Assembly (NCBI RefSeq): GCF_900176345.1
Contig: NZ_FWXU01000001.1
Span: 543,775-607,774, forward strand
Length of the DNA stretch: 64,000 nt
Direction: 5' to 3'
Origin: Rhizobium sp. RU36D
GTDB taxonomy: Bacteria > Pseudomonadota > Alphaproteobacteria > Rhizobiales > Rhizobiaceae
Made by a program: the position numbers and the translations under genes. Shown one piece after another: positions 8,285-16,108 of the stretch. The stretch's first letter is position 1. Each line of letters begins with the position of its first letter. The notes beneath the pieces are model-generated. The model was not told the DNA's origin. It worked only from the letters and a program-made list of their open reading frames with translations, and did no database searches.

Positions 8285-8824
8285 ATGACCGATCTCGACG
8301 CCTCGACTGCCGAACTGGATGCCGACGGCGCCGCCAAGGAACTGGCGCTCACCGATTTCGAATGGTCCCTGTGGCGCGTATCCTCGGCCTTCCTGCGCTG
8401 GCAGAGCGAATGCGCTTCGGCGCTGGCCGGTGCCACGCTGAGCGGCCATGACACGGCGGTCCTGCACACCATCAAATATCGCGACAAGCCGAAGGGGCTG
8501 TCGGAGATTTCCCGGCTGCTCGGACGCGACGATACCGCCAACGTCCAATATGCCATCAAGAAGCTGCTGGCCCTGAAACTGATCGAGCGGGTCAGCGGGC
8601 GCTCCCGCAAGGAGACCATCTATACCCTGTCGCAGAAGGGTCTGAAGCTGACGAAGGACTATCGGCGCCTGCGCAAGGAATTGCTGGTGACCGCCGTGGG
8701 CAAGCTTCAGGATGTCGAAGGTGGATTGAAGGCCTCGGCCGAAATGCTCGAGCTGCTTTGCAGCTTCTATGACACCGCCTCGCGTCGCGCTTCGACCAGC
8801 CATCAGACCACCGCCAAACCCTGA
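8285..8824 (+). CDS. MarR-like winged-helix transcriptional regulator
   Basis: About 179 residues. The core (residues about 45-130: HTIKYRDKPKGLSEISRLL, DDTANVQYAIKKLLALKLIE, GRSRKETIYTLSQKGL) is a MarR-type winged helix with flanking dimerisation helices. ATG 8285 has AGGA 8 nt upstream; ATG 8279 is possible but too close to it. It is divergent from the racemase-like gene and its stop abuts the stop of the convergent cyclase gene. Ligand unknown; local role inferred. It lacks a strong copy of the cluster-wide operator upstream. Confidence 0.8.
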   Translation: MTDLDASTAELDADGAAKELALTDFEWSLWRVSSAFLRWQSECASALAGATLSGHDTAVLHTIKYRDKPKGLSEISRLLGRDDTANVQYAIKKLLALKLIERVSGRSRKETIYTLSQKGLKLTKDYRRLRKELLVTAVGKLQDVEGGLKASAEMLELLCSFYDTASRRASTSHQTTAKP

Positions 8825-9607
8825 TCAGCCCCTGGGGACGAGCGCCAGAACCCGCAAGGGACTGCCTGAGCCGTGCAGGATCTTCAACGGCGCGGCGAGG
8901 ATCATGCTTCCCGTCGTCGGCAGCAGATCGAGATTGCACAGGCATTGCAGCCCGTATTTCCCAGCTCCGTGCAAGAAATGATGCGCCGGATAGGGCGGAT
9001 GAAAATGTCCGCCCTGACCCGCATCGGTCCCTATGGTTTCCGTGCCGAAGCCGATGATGCCGCGCTCAGCCACCAGCCATTCCATCACTTCGGCATCCGG
9101 TCCCGGCGTGTGGGCACCGTCCTCGTCGAGATTGGCATAGGCCGCACCTGACTTTTTCGACCAGTCCGTTCGCATCAGCACCCAGGCGCCCGCAGGGATC
9201 TTTCCGTGCACCGCCTCCCACTCCAGAACCCCTGACTTGGTCAGCAGAAAGTCCGCATCGGTGCTCGACTGGGTTGAGCAATCGATGACGCAGGCGGGCG
9301 CGACCATATGCCGGGCGGGCAGCTTGTCGACCGAATTCAGCGGCAGATCACGCCCGGTATACCAATGAACAGGCGCATCGAAATGCGTTCCCGTGTGTTC
9401 GCCGAAGGACAGGTTGTTCCAGTACCATGCCGGCCCGGAGCCATCGTAATGGGAAATCCGCTCGATCCGCACCGGGGCGGATTGCCCAAGCTCCGGTGGC
9501 ATGACGATGGTCGGAAAATCGGGTGAGAGAGTCTGGGTGAGATCGACGACCTCCACGGCACCGCCAACAAGCGCATCCTGCAAGGCGGAAAGAACTGACG
9601 CGTTCAT
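8825..9607 (-). CDS. Cyclase-family hydrolase, isatin hydrolase-like (copy 1)
   Basis: 260 residues of the cyclase / kynurenine-formamidase-like metal hydrolase family. It carries the metal-binding signature GEHTGTHFDAPVHW (about residues 69-82) and the later acidic/histidine-rich stretch GTDAGQGGHFHPPYPAHHF. The N-terminus (ALVGGAVEVVDLTQTLSPD) and the aromatic segment AWYWNNLSFGEH match manganese-dependent isatin hydrolases, which open isatin to isatinate. Start ATG 9607 with AGGAGAT upstream. It follows the zinc-ribbon/SDR gene by 10 bp and ends the thiolase operon. A paralogue lies at 24554-25339. Family is firm; isatin as substrate is likely but not proven. Confidence 0.82.
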   Translation of the reverse strand: MNASVLSALQDALVGGAVEVVDLTQTLSPDFPTIVMPPELGQSAPVRIERISHYDGSGPAWYWNNLSFGEHTGTHFDAPVHWYTGRDLPLNSVDKLPARHMVAPACVIDCSTQSSTDADFLLTKSGVLEWEAVHGKIPAGAWVLMRTDWSKKSGAAYANLDEDGAHTPGPDAEVMEWLVAERGIIGFGTETIGTDAGQGGHFHPPYPAHHFLHGAGKYGLQCLCNLDLLPTTGSMILAAPLKILHGSGSPLRVLALVPRG

Positions 9608-9617
9608 GGGATCTCCT

Positions 9618-10868
9618 TCACGACCGGTCGCGACCGAGCTCGCGCTCGACGGCTTTGGGATTTGCCTTCAGCCGCTGATGCAAATCCTTGGCGATATCGC
9701 CGACATAGACCTCTTCCAGACCGCGGATGAGACCATCGACCACGGCATCGGCAATCGCCTTCTGGCCCACTTTGGGCTGCGGCAGGGTCTGGAACCATTC
9801 GCTATCCGTGGGGCCGGTCAGCACATTCATGAGCCGTACGCCGCCCGCACCGAGTTCGGCCCTCAGGGCATGCGACAGCGCCAGCGCAGCGGCCTGCGCC
9901 GCCCCATAGGCCGCAAAGCCAGGTGCATGAGCCTCGCCATAGATCGACAAGAGATTGACCCAGGCGGCCGCACCCGTAGCACCATCCGCGCCGCGCGACA
10001 TCATGACCGGTGCCAGCGCCTGGGCAAGCCGCATCATGCCGAAGACGATCACTTCCATCGCATCGCGCGCAGGGTTGATCTGGCCGGGTCCGAGAATGGA
10101 ACCGGGACGGATGAAGTCAGCCGTATTGATGACGATCTCGATCTTGGCGCCATAGTCGCGAGCGAAATCCGCGACCGACGTCTCGCTGGTGACATCGAGC
10201 GGAACGAGATGGACACCGTCCTGCTTTTCCAGCGCCTCACGCGCCGGAAAGGGCTTCCAGTCCTCCGACACCCCGACGAAGATGCTGGCCGCACCCGCCT
10301 TCTTCAGCCGAGCCACCAGGGCCACAGCAACCGGATGACGCCCATCGGTGACCAGAACCCGGCGATGCCGGGGGTCCGCGGTCAGCTCCCGCCATTGCGG
10401 ATCGTCTGCCATGTCGAATTTTCCTTCACGAGGAGCCGCATAGAATACCGCCTGCCCCGCCTTGTCGAGCTTCAGGAAAAGGCGCACAGGCATGTCGGGC
10501 CGGCAGGCACCATGGAGATGACACAGGGCCGTCGGGCCGCAGTCGAACTTCACCAGGCCGACATTCCAAGGTGCACGCTCCCGGAAGTAATTATCGGCCG
10601 GCACTTCTGCCGATGTCATGGACAGAACCACGCCGGTGTCGGGGGCATCGGCCATGGAAAGCTCAGCGGAGAGGCATTGCGGACAGGCCTCGCGCATCGG
10701 ATAGGCAAAGGCGCCACAGGCCTCGCAGCGCTGCAGGGCAAAGCGGCCTTCGGCCGCCGCGGCGGTCAGTTCATGCGCACGCCGGCTGCGGCTTTGTGGC
10801 GGCAGCAGTGGCAAACGGGTGCGGACCAGCGGGTTCTTCCGCTTCGGCTTTTCCAACGGACCACTCAT
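9618..10868 (-). CDS. Zinc-ribbon OB-fold (DUF35) protein fused to a short-chain dehydrogenase
   Basis: About 416 residues. Residues about 35-140 are a DUF35-type rubredoxin-like zinc ribbon plus OB fold: CEACGAFAYP and CPQCLSAEL supply the four zinc cysteines. Residues about 165-400 are an SDR domain (RRVLVTDGRHPVAVALVARL, NTADFIRPGSI, YGAAQAAALALSHALRAEL), but the usual GxxxGxG is degenerate and the YxxxK is YGAAQ, so catalysis is doubtful. DUF35 proteins are obligate partners of SCP-x-type thiolases, as in BbsA/BbsB. The ATG at 10868 overlaps the thiolase stop by 4 nt (ATGA), indicating translational coupling. Fusion of the thiolase partner to an SDR is unusual. Confidence 0.82.
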   Translation of the reverse strand: MSGPLEKPKRKNPLVRTRLPLLPPQSRSRRAHELTAAAAEGRFALQRCEACGAFAYPMREACPQCLSAELSMADAPDTGVVLSMTSAEVPADNYFRERAPWNVGLVKFDCGPTALCHLHGACRPDMPVRLFLKLDKAGQAVFYAAPREGKFDMADDPQWRELTADPRHRRVLVTDGRHPVAVALVARLKKAGAASIFVGVSEDWKPFPAREALEKQDGVHLVPLDVTSETSVADFARDYGAKIEIVINTADFIRPGSILGPGQINPARDAMEVIVFGMMRLAQALAPVMMSRGADGATGAAAWVNLLSIYGEAHAPGFAAYGAAQAAALALSHALRAELGAGGVRLMNVLTGPTDSEWFQTLPQPKVGQKAIADAVVDGLIRGLEEVYVGDIAKDLHQRLKANPKAVERELGRDRS

Positions 10869-12043
10869 GCACCGTCTCCCGCAAGAATGATTGCCCCGGA
10901 TGCCAGGCCACGGTCGTAATTGATCATGCCGAAGCCGGAGGCGAGCGCGAGGCACGCATCGGCGACCTGGGTCGGCCCTGCCGTCCCCGTGACCTGGCGG
11001 ATCGACTCGACAATACCGAGATGTCCCCCGGCGGCGCCGGCCTGCCCCACCGACAATTGCCCACCGGATGTATTGTGCGGAAACGAGCCCGATATGGTCA
11101 GGTCGTGCTGGCGCACGAAATCAGGCCCTTCGCCCTTGGCGCAGAAGCCGAGATCCTCGAACTGCATCATGGAGATCACAGGGTAATCGTCATAGGTCTG
11201 CACGAGGTCGATATCGTCAGGTTCAACGCCCGCCATGGCATAGAGCTCACCGATATCGACAGCCCAGCCGCCCCGCTCCTGGACCGCATCCCCGGCAAAG
11301 GCGTGATGCCGCTCGATGGTGGAGAGCAGCCGCGCGAAAGGCAGGCCAAGGCTCTGCGCCATCTCCTCGCGCATGACGAGGAAGGCCTCGGCGCCCGCAC
11401 AGGGCATGACGCAGTCGAACAGATGGATCGGCTCGGCAATGGCGCGCGCCGCCATGTAGTCGTCCAGCGTCAGCGGCTTCTTCATCAGCGCGTTCGGGTT
11501 TTTCAGCGCGTTATCCCGCTGGGCCACGCAGATCTTGCCGAAATCCTCGCGTTTGGCGCCGAATTTGCGCATGTAGTTGCCGGCAATCAGCGCGAAACTC
11601 GCATTGGGTCCGCCGGCACCATAGGGATAGACGGCATCCTGCGAGAAGCGGGAGAAATTCTCCAGCGACTGGCGAAACGAATCCACATGGTTCGTGTCGG
11701 CGGCGATGCAGGCGATGACATCGGCATCGCCCATCTGCACGGCGCGGGCGGCACGGCGCAGCGACACGACGCCAGACACGCCGCCCATCGGCACGAAATC
11801 GATAAAGCGTGGGCTGAGCCCGAAATGCTGGGTCAGGCCGATTGCCGTATCCGGTGCTGTGGAAAAGCTGGCAATCGACAGGCCGTCGAAATCACGGTGG
11901 CTAAGGCCAGATCCCTTGGCCAGCGCTGCAAGCGCTCGACCGACCCACCAGGCCGTGCTGTCGATGGAAAAGCGGACATAGGGCACGGTCACCGGGACGG
12001 CGAGAACCACCCCGTCATAGCCCTGCCGTTTCATCTCAGCCAT
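10865..12043 (-). CDS. Thiolase-superfamily protein (SCP-x / BbsB type)
   Basis: About 392 residues. Thiolase fold with ACIAADTNHVDS, YGAGGPNASFALIAG, DCVMPCAGAEAFLV and the C-terminal GGQLSVGQAGAAGGHLGIVE. The C-terminal motif replaces the cysteine-containing CGGG loop of classical thiolases, as usual in the SCP-x/BbsB subgroup that works with a DUF35 partner. The DUF35 gene follows with a 4-nt overlap. ATG 12043 has AAGGGGAG about 7 nt upstream. Likely role: cleavage of a beta-oxoacyl-CoA to an aroyl-CoA and acetyl- or succinyl-CoA; 2-aminobenzoyl-CoA as the product would fit the neighbouring pathway, which is inference. Confidence 0.83.
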   Translation of the reverse strand: MAEMKRQGYDGVVLAVPVTVPYVRFSIDSTAWWVGRALAALAKGSGLSHRDFDGLSIASFSTAPDTAIGLTQHFGLSPRFIDFVPMGGVSGVVSLRRAARAVQMGDADVIACIAADTNHVDSFRQSLENFSRFSQDAVYPYGAGGPNASFALIAGNYMRKFGAKREDFGKICVAQRDNALKNPNALMKKPLTLDDYMAARAIAEPIHLFDCVMPCAGAEAFLVMREEMAQSLGLPFARLLSTIERHHAFAGDAVQERGGWAVDIGELYAMAGVEPDDIDLVQTYDDYPVISMMQFEDLGFCAKGEGPDFVRQHDLTISGSFPHNTSGGQLSVGQAGAAGGHLGIVESIRQVTGTAGPTQVADACLALASGFGMINYDRGLASGAIILAGDGA

Positions 12044-12067
12044 GGTCCGCTCCCCTTGCTGCAACAA

Positions 12068-12496
12068 TCAGGCGACCGTCAGCTTGACGTCGATATTGCC
12101 GCGCGTTGCGTTGGAATACGGGCAGCGCTCATGGGCGCCGGCCACGATCTCTTCCGCCAGGGCCTTGTCGATGCCCGGCAGCGAAACAGAAAGTTCGACG
12201 GCAAGTGCATAGCCGACCGGAACCGGACCGATACCGACAGTCGCAGACACCGTTACGTCATCCGGCAGCGCGATCTTGCGGGTGCGGGCGACCAGCTTGA
12301 CGGCGCCGAGGAAGCAGGCGGCATAACCGGCGGCAAACAACTGCTCCGGATTGGTGCCGTCGCCACCTGGCCCGCCTAGTCCCTTGGGAACGCTCAGCGC
12401 CAGCTTGAAGCTGCCATCGGCACTTTCGGCCCGGCCGTCACGACCGCCCGTGGCTGTCATCGTGGTTTCGAAAAGGATCTTTTCAGGCTGCAGCAT
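12068..12496 (-). CDS. Organic hydroperoxide resistance protein (Ohr/OsmC family)
   Basis: 142 residues of the Ohr branch of the OsmC superfamily. The two redox cysteines are visible in GYAACFLGAV and ERCPYSNATRGN, and the N-terminal TATGGRDGRAES and GTNPEQLFAAGY are family signatures. Ohr reduces organic peroxides with a lipoylated partner. Start ATG 12496 with GGAG 6 nt upstream; a GTG at 12499 is also in frame. It is the first gene of the thiolase unit (24-nt gap), an odd place for a peroxidase; protection against peroxides made by the flavin oxygenases is a plausible reason. Confidence 0.87.
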   Translation of the reverse strand: MLQPEKILFETTMTATGGRDGRAESADGSFKLALSVPKGLGGPGGDGTNPEQLFAAGYAACFLGAVKLVARTRKIALPDDVTVSATVGIGPVPVGYALAVELSVSLPGIDKALAEEIVAGAHERCPYSNATRGNIDVKLTVA

Positions 12497-12531
12497 CACG
12501 GTCTCCTATCAGACGTTGTATGCGATGATTT

Positions 12532-12551
12532 ATCATTTAAGTTTTCAAGCG
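12532..12551. promoter_or_regulatory. AT-rich operator copy 2, upstream of the Ohr-thiolase unit
   Basis: In the minus orientation CGCTTGAAAACTTAAATGAT, agreeing by eye at about 13 of 20 positions with the best copy at 44134-44153, including the AAACTTAAA core. It begins 36 bp upstream of the ATG at 12496. A separate perfect palindrome, ATGATTTATCAT, overlaps at 12525-12536. This is one of the weaker copies. Confidence 0.4.
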
Positions 12552-12610
12552 AGTTGGCAAGGGCGGATGCGCTTTGCGGCGCGATCACCGGCTGACGATC
12601 ACCAGCTTGC

Positions 12611-14230
12611 TTAAGAGGTTCTGAAACCCGCCTTCCGGTCCCGAAGGTCTAGTGAAAGCCCTGCTTCCGCCAGCCTCTGGCCTTCGCTGCGCAGCACGCC
12701 GCGCTGCAGCTTTTGGGTGGAACTGACAGGAAGCTTTTCTACGAAAGCCACATAGCCGGGCAGCTTGTGGTAGGAAAGACGCATCGAGGCATGGGCAAGC
12801 AGCGCCAGGGCACGATCCATGTCCTCGCCCTCGGCGACAGGGCGCTTCGGCACGACGAAGGCGAAGACCTCTTCGCCCCTGATATCGTCAGCGACAGGCG
12901 TCACCGCCGCCGCCTCCACCTCAGGGTCTGCCATCAGGGCTGCTTCGACCTCCAGCACCGCGATGTTCTCGCCGCTGCGACGAACGATGCTCTTCTTGCG
13001 GTCGAAGAAGTAGAGAAGGCCCGCCTCGTCGGCATAGACCACGTCGCCCGTGTGGAACCAGCCACCTGCCCAGGCCTCCTCCGTTGCCTTTTCGTCTCCC
13101 AGATATCCAGCGAAAAAGCCACGCCGCGGATCTTCGCCTGCAGCACGTACCCAAAGCTCGCCGGGCGTGCCCAAGGCGACATCGGCTCCGGCATCGTCAA
13201 CGATGCGATAGTCCATGCCATCCCGCGGACGCCCGATGCAGCGCCGGCCGGGCTCGTATACATCTCTGGCCGTGCTGGTCACCGCAGCCCCACCGGTCTC
13301 GGTCATGGCCCAGGCCTCGACGATCGGCAGGCCATAACGTTCTTCGAACACGGTCTTGTGGCGCGCATCGACACCGGGACCGAGAACGAAGCGGGCCTTG
13401 TGGGCGCGTTCTGCCGGATGTTCCGGAAGCTGCAGCAAAATGGCGGGGATAACACCGAGCGCGTGGACAATCGTGGCGCCGCTGTCGGAAACCGTCTGCC
13501 ACCACTTGCTGGCGCTGAACCGGTCCAGCGGCACCACGGCACCACCCATGACGATCATGCCCACCGTCGTGCAGCCAAGCGCATTCATGTGGAACAGCGG
13601 CAGTGGCGTCAACGCTACCTCGCAATCCTCCAACATTGCGGCAATGCCGCCTTGGGTCACGTACCACTCGGCCAGCTTCATGAAATAGCCATTGGTGAGG
13701 ATGCAGGCCTTGGGCTTGCCGGTGCTGCCTGACGTGAACAGCAAGGCGCATTCGTCCTGAAGACCACCGCCCCCGGCCGCACGTTTTGGCTGGGCTTCGG
13801 GAATGGCGTCGCCGGGATGCATGCGGGAAAATCCGTCCGGCGTGCCCGCCGTGACCAACCCGTCGAATTCCGGATAGGCGACGATCAACTGCGCCTTGGA
13901 GACATCAATCTGGAAGGCCAGTTCATCCGGCCGCATGTCTGGATTGATGGGCACGATGGAGGCGCCGATGGCATTGAGAGCAAGCCAATGCACGAAAAAA
14001 TCAGGCCGGTTCTGCAACAGCAGGGCAACGCGCGAGCCGGCTCCATAACCCGCCGCGGCAAAATCCGCCCGCAGGCTCTCCACCATCGCGAAGATCTCGC
14101 CATAGCTCAAGCGGAAACCATCAGGCGCATAGGGAAGCCCGGCACTGGCCGGCGCGATGAGAAATGGCAGATCGGGCTTTGACAGCGCCTTGCGCTCAAA
14201 CGCCAGATAAGGCGACGGCAACATCAACAT
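12611..14230 (-). CDS. AMP-forming acyl/aryl-CoA ligase (copy 1)
   Basis: 539 residues, ANL superfamily. Landmarks: P-loop-like ALLFTSGSTGKPKACILTNG near residue 165, AWAMTETGG, GGWFHTGDVVYADEAG, FFDRKKSIVRRSGENI and the C-terminal catalytic Lys in SSTQKLQRGVLR. It makes an acyl-CoA through an acyl-adenylate. It is a clear paralogue of the ligase at 42206-43879, sharing GYGAGSRVALL and WLALNAIG-type stretches. Start ATG 14230 with AAGGGAG 6 nt upstream. A cluster operator lies 15 bp upstream and a LysR gene is divergent. Candidate substrates are anthranilate, indole-3-acetate or a related acid; I cannot choose from the sequence. Confidence 0.86.
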   Translation of the reverse strand: MLMLPSPYLAFERKALSKPDLPFLIAPASAGLPYAPDGFRLSYGEIFAMVESLRADFAAAGYGAGSRVALLLQNRPDFFVHWLALNAIGASIVPINPDMRPDELAFQIDVSKAQLIVAYPEFDGLVTAGTPDGFSRMHPGDAIPEAQPKRAAGGGGLQDECALLFTSGSTGKPKACILTNGYFMKLAEWYVTQGGIAAMLEDCEVALTPLPLFHMNALGCTTVGMIVMGGAVVPLDRFSASKWWQTVSDSGATIVHALGVIPAILLQLPEHPAERAHKARFVLGPGVDARHKTVFEERYGLPIVEAWAMTETGGAAVTSTARDVYEPGRRCIGRPRDGMDYRIVDDAGADVALGTPGELWVRAAGEDPRRGFFAGYLGDEKATEEAWAGGWFHTGDVVYADEAGLLYFFDRKKSIVRRSGENIAVLEVEAALMADPEVEAAAVTPVADDIRGEEVFAFVVPKRPVAEGEDMDRALALLAHASMRLSYHKLPGYVAFVEKLPVSSTQKLQRGVLRSEGQRLAEAGLSLDLRDRKAGFRTS

Positions 14231-14244
14231 CCCAGGCTCCCTTA

Positions 14245-14264
14245 TTATTTGAAACGTAAACTAT
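14245..14264. promoter_or_regulatory. AT-rich operator copy 3, between acyl-CoA ligase 1 and LysR
   Basis: TTATTTGAAACGTAAACTAT, about 16 of 20 positions equal to the copy at 44134-44153. It is 15 bp from the ligase ATG (14230) and 68 bp from the LysR ATG (14332), so it is best placed to repress the ligase. Confidence 0.6.
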
Positions 14265-14331
14265 CCCGGCTGATGCCGATGATCCAATTCAATTGTTTTG
14301 TGTGATTGATCGCAAATTGCTATCAATAACC

Positions 14332-15222
14332 ATGGAACCGAGACAACTTCACTATTTCAAGGCCATCGCCGAGGAAGAGCATTTCGGCCGCGCCTCTGCA
14401 CGCCTGCGCATTGCCCAACCCGCGCTGAGCCGCCAGATGAAACTGCTGGAAGCCGAACTCGGCGTCGAGCTTTTCGAGCGCCTGCCGAGAGGCATCAGGT
14501 TGACCACGGCGGGCCATGTGTTCCTGGCCCATTGCCGCGAGCTATCGGCACTGATGACGAGGGCCGTTGCGGAGACCAGGGCGGCGGCAACCGGCAGCAT
14601 CGGCTTCCTAAAGGTCGGCTTCATTGAGGCCGCGGCGTGGCAGGGTGTCGTGCCTGACAGTATCCGGCATTTCCGCCGCGATTTTCCGGCCGTAGAGCTC
14701 AGCCTGTCGGCCATGTCCTCGACGCGGCAGTTGCAAGCGATCCGCGACGGCGACATCGATGCCGGCTTTCTCTACAATCACGGCGCCGACCCGGATCTGG
14801 TCGCAGTGCCCCTCGCCCGCCATCCGGTGGTGCTAGCGCTTCCCACCGGTCATCGCCTGACGGAGCAGCCGCAGATCGCCTTGGCCGATCTGCGGGATGA
14901 AGCCTTTGTCGGGTTCCATCGGCAGGCCAGCAGCCGATATTATGATGATCTGGCGCAGGCCTTCGCGAAAGGCGGTTTCGAGCCGCGAGTTATCCAGGAA
15001 CTCGACAGCGAACCTGATATGCTGGCGCTCGTCAATGCGGGGGTTGGCCTGGCCTTTGTCAACGCCTGCCAGCGATGGCGCCAGCCGCCGGGCATGTCCT
15101 TTCATGCCGTGGCGGACCTGGAGGTGGAACTGGAGCTATCGCTGGTCCGCCGGGCGGACAACACGACCCCAACCCTGCAGCACCTGCTTTCGATCGTGAG
15201 TGAGGTGTCCCGAAATAGCTGA
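14332..15222 (+). CDS. LysR-family transcriptional regulator
   Basis: About 296 residues. N-terminal winged helix (MEPRQLHYFKAIAEEEHFGR, then RIAQPALSRQMKLLEAELG) and a periplasmic-binding-like effector domain from about residue 90 (GFLKVGFIEAAAWQG, VVLALPTGHRL, NAGVGLAFVN). The effector domain resembles the BenM/CatM/CbnR group, which sense aromatic-ring cleavage products. ATG 14332 starts the conserved LysR N-terminus; the upstream in-frame ATG at 14293 does not. Divergent from ligase 1 and followed by the aldolase gene, so either could be its target. Confidence 0.9.
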   Translation: MEPRQLHYFKAIAEEEHFGRASARLRIAQPALSRQMKLLEAELGVELFERLPRGIRLTTAGHVFLAHCRELSALMTRAVAETRAAATGSIGFLKVGFIEAAAWQGVVPDSIRHFRRDFPAVELSLSAMSSTRQLQAIRDGDIDAGFLYNHGADPDLVAVPLARHPVVLALPTGHRLTEQPQIALADLRDEAFVGFHRQASSRYYDDLAQAFAKGGFEPRVIQELDSEPDMLALVNAGVGLAFVNACQRWRQPPGMSFHAVADLEVELELSLVRRADNTTPTLQHLLSIVSEVSRNS

Positions 15223-15256
15223 CCCAAAGCCGCGGTTTTGCGCTTGCCGACATAAT

Positions 15257-15276
15257 ATATTTTATGTTTAAAATAT
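15257..15276. promoter_or_regulatory. AT-rich operator copy 4, upstream of the aldolase operon
   Basis: ATATTTTATGTTTAAAATAT, about 17 of 20 positions equal to the copy at 44134-44153, with perfect 7-bp outer arms. It lies 62 bp upstream of the aldolase ATG at 15339 and just after the LysR stop, where a promoter for the three-gene unit is expected. Confidence 0.65.
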
Positions 15277-15338
15277 CGTCATGGCTTCGCCTTTATCGGC
15301 GACCCCTCCCCTTCCATGGCAACCGGATCGAGATCAAC

Positions 15339-16097
15339 ATGAGCGGCTTTCGTCAAAAATGCATCGGCTTTGAACGTGTCGTCGGCACCTTCTCCGCCAT
15401 TCCCCACCCGGTTGCCGTCGAGGTGACCGCCGCCGCCGGCCTCGATTTCCTCTGCATCGATTGGGAGCATTCGCAGATCGGTCGCGAGCGCATCGAGGAT
15501 CTCATCCGTGCCGCCGATGTGCATCAGGTGCCTGCCATGGTGCGTGTGCCCGGCCACACGCCAGAATGGGTCGCTTCGGTGCTGGATGCCGGCGCCGCCG
15601 GCGTTCTGGTGCCGCGTGTTTCGACCGCAGCCCAGGCACAAGCCGCGGTCATGGCAACTCGCTATCCGCCCGTTGGTGAACGTGGCGTTGGCCCCGGCCG
15701 CGCCTCTGGCTATGGCTATCGCATTCCGGATTACCTGAACTCCGCCAATAAGAACCTGGTGCTGGCGATCCAGGTGGAGACCGCCGAAGGCCTCGCCAAT
15801 ATCGACGAGATCGTCAAGGTCGAAGGTGTCGATGTCATCTTCATCGGCCCCGGCGACCTTTCGGTCTCCATCGATGCCATGGGTCCTGCAGGCGCTGAAA
15901 AGCTCAACGCCGCCATCGAAAAGATCACCTCCAGGGCACGCGCAGCCGGCAAGGCAGTCGGCATCTTCAGGCCCTCCGCCGATGATGTGGGCAAATGGGC
16001 GAATGCCGGCATCAGCTTCTTCATGCTGGCCAGCGACACCATGTTCCTTGGCGCAAGCCTTGCGGCCGGCGCCGCCGCCGCCCGCACGGCAAAGTGA
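15339..16097 (+). CDS. HpcH/HpaI-family class II aldolase
   Basis: About 252 residues, a (beta/alpha)8 barrel of the HpcH/HpaI family: FLCIDWEHSQIG, DAGAAGVLVPRVSTAAQAQA, IQVETAEGLANIDEI (metal-binding Glu) and FIGPGDLSVSIDAMG. These aldolases split 4-hydroxy-2-oxo acids to pyruvate and an aldehyde using a divalent metal. Start ATG 15339 (MSGFRQKCIGFERVVGTF); the upstream ATG at 15264 lies inside the operator. First of three genes with a 2-hydroxyacid dehydrogenase (11-nt gap) and an MDR oxidoreductase. The physiological substrate is unknown. Confidence 0.88.
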   Translation: MSGFRQKCIGFERVVGTFSAIPHPVAVEVTAAAGLDFLCIDWEHSQIGRERIEDLIRAADVHQVPAMVRVPGHTPEWVASVLDAGAAGVLVPRVSTAAQAQAAVMATRYPPVGERGVGPGRASGYGYRIPDYLNSANKNLVLAIQVETAEGLANIDEIVKVEGVDVIFIGPGDLSVSIDAMGPAGAEKLNAAIEKITSRARAAGKAVGIFRPSADDVGKWANAGISFFMLASDTMFLGASLAAGAAAARTAK

Positions 16098-16108
16098 GGA
16101 GCCTGACC

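Noticed and set aside
12525..12536. ATGATTTATCAT as an OhrR-type operator
   Set aside because: A good palindrome, but it does not look like the OhrR sites I know and overlaps the cluster motif, so I did not assign a regulator.
15264..15338. Upstream ATG of the aldolase
   Set aside because: It falls inside the operator at 15257-15276 and adds a non-conserved tail; the ATG at 15339 begins the conserved N-terminus.
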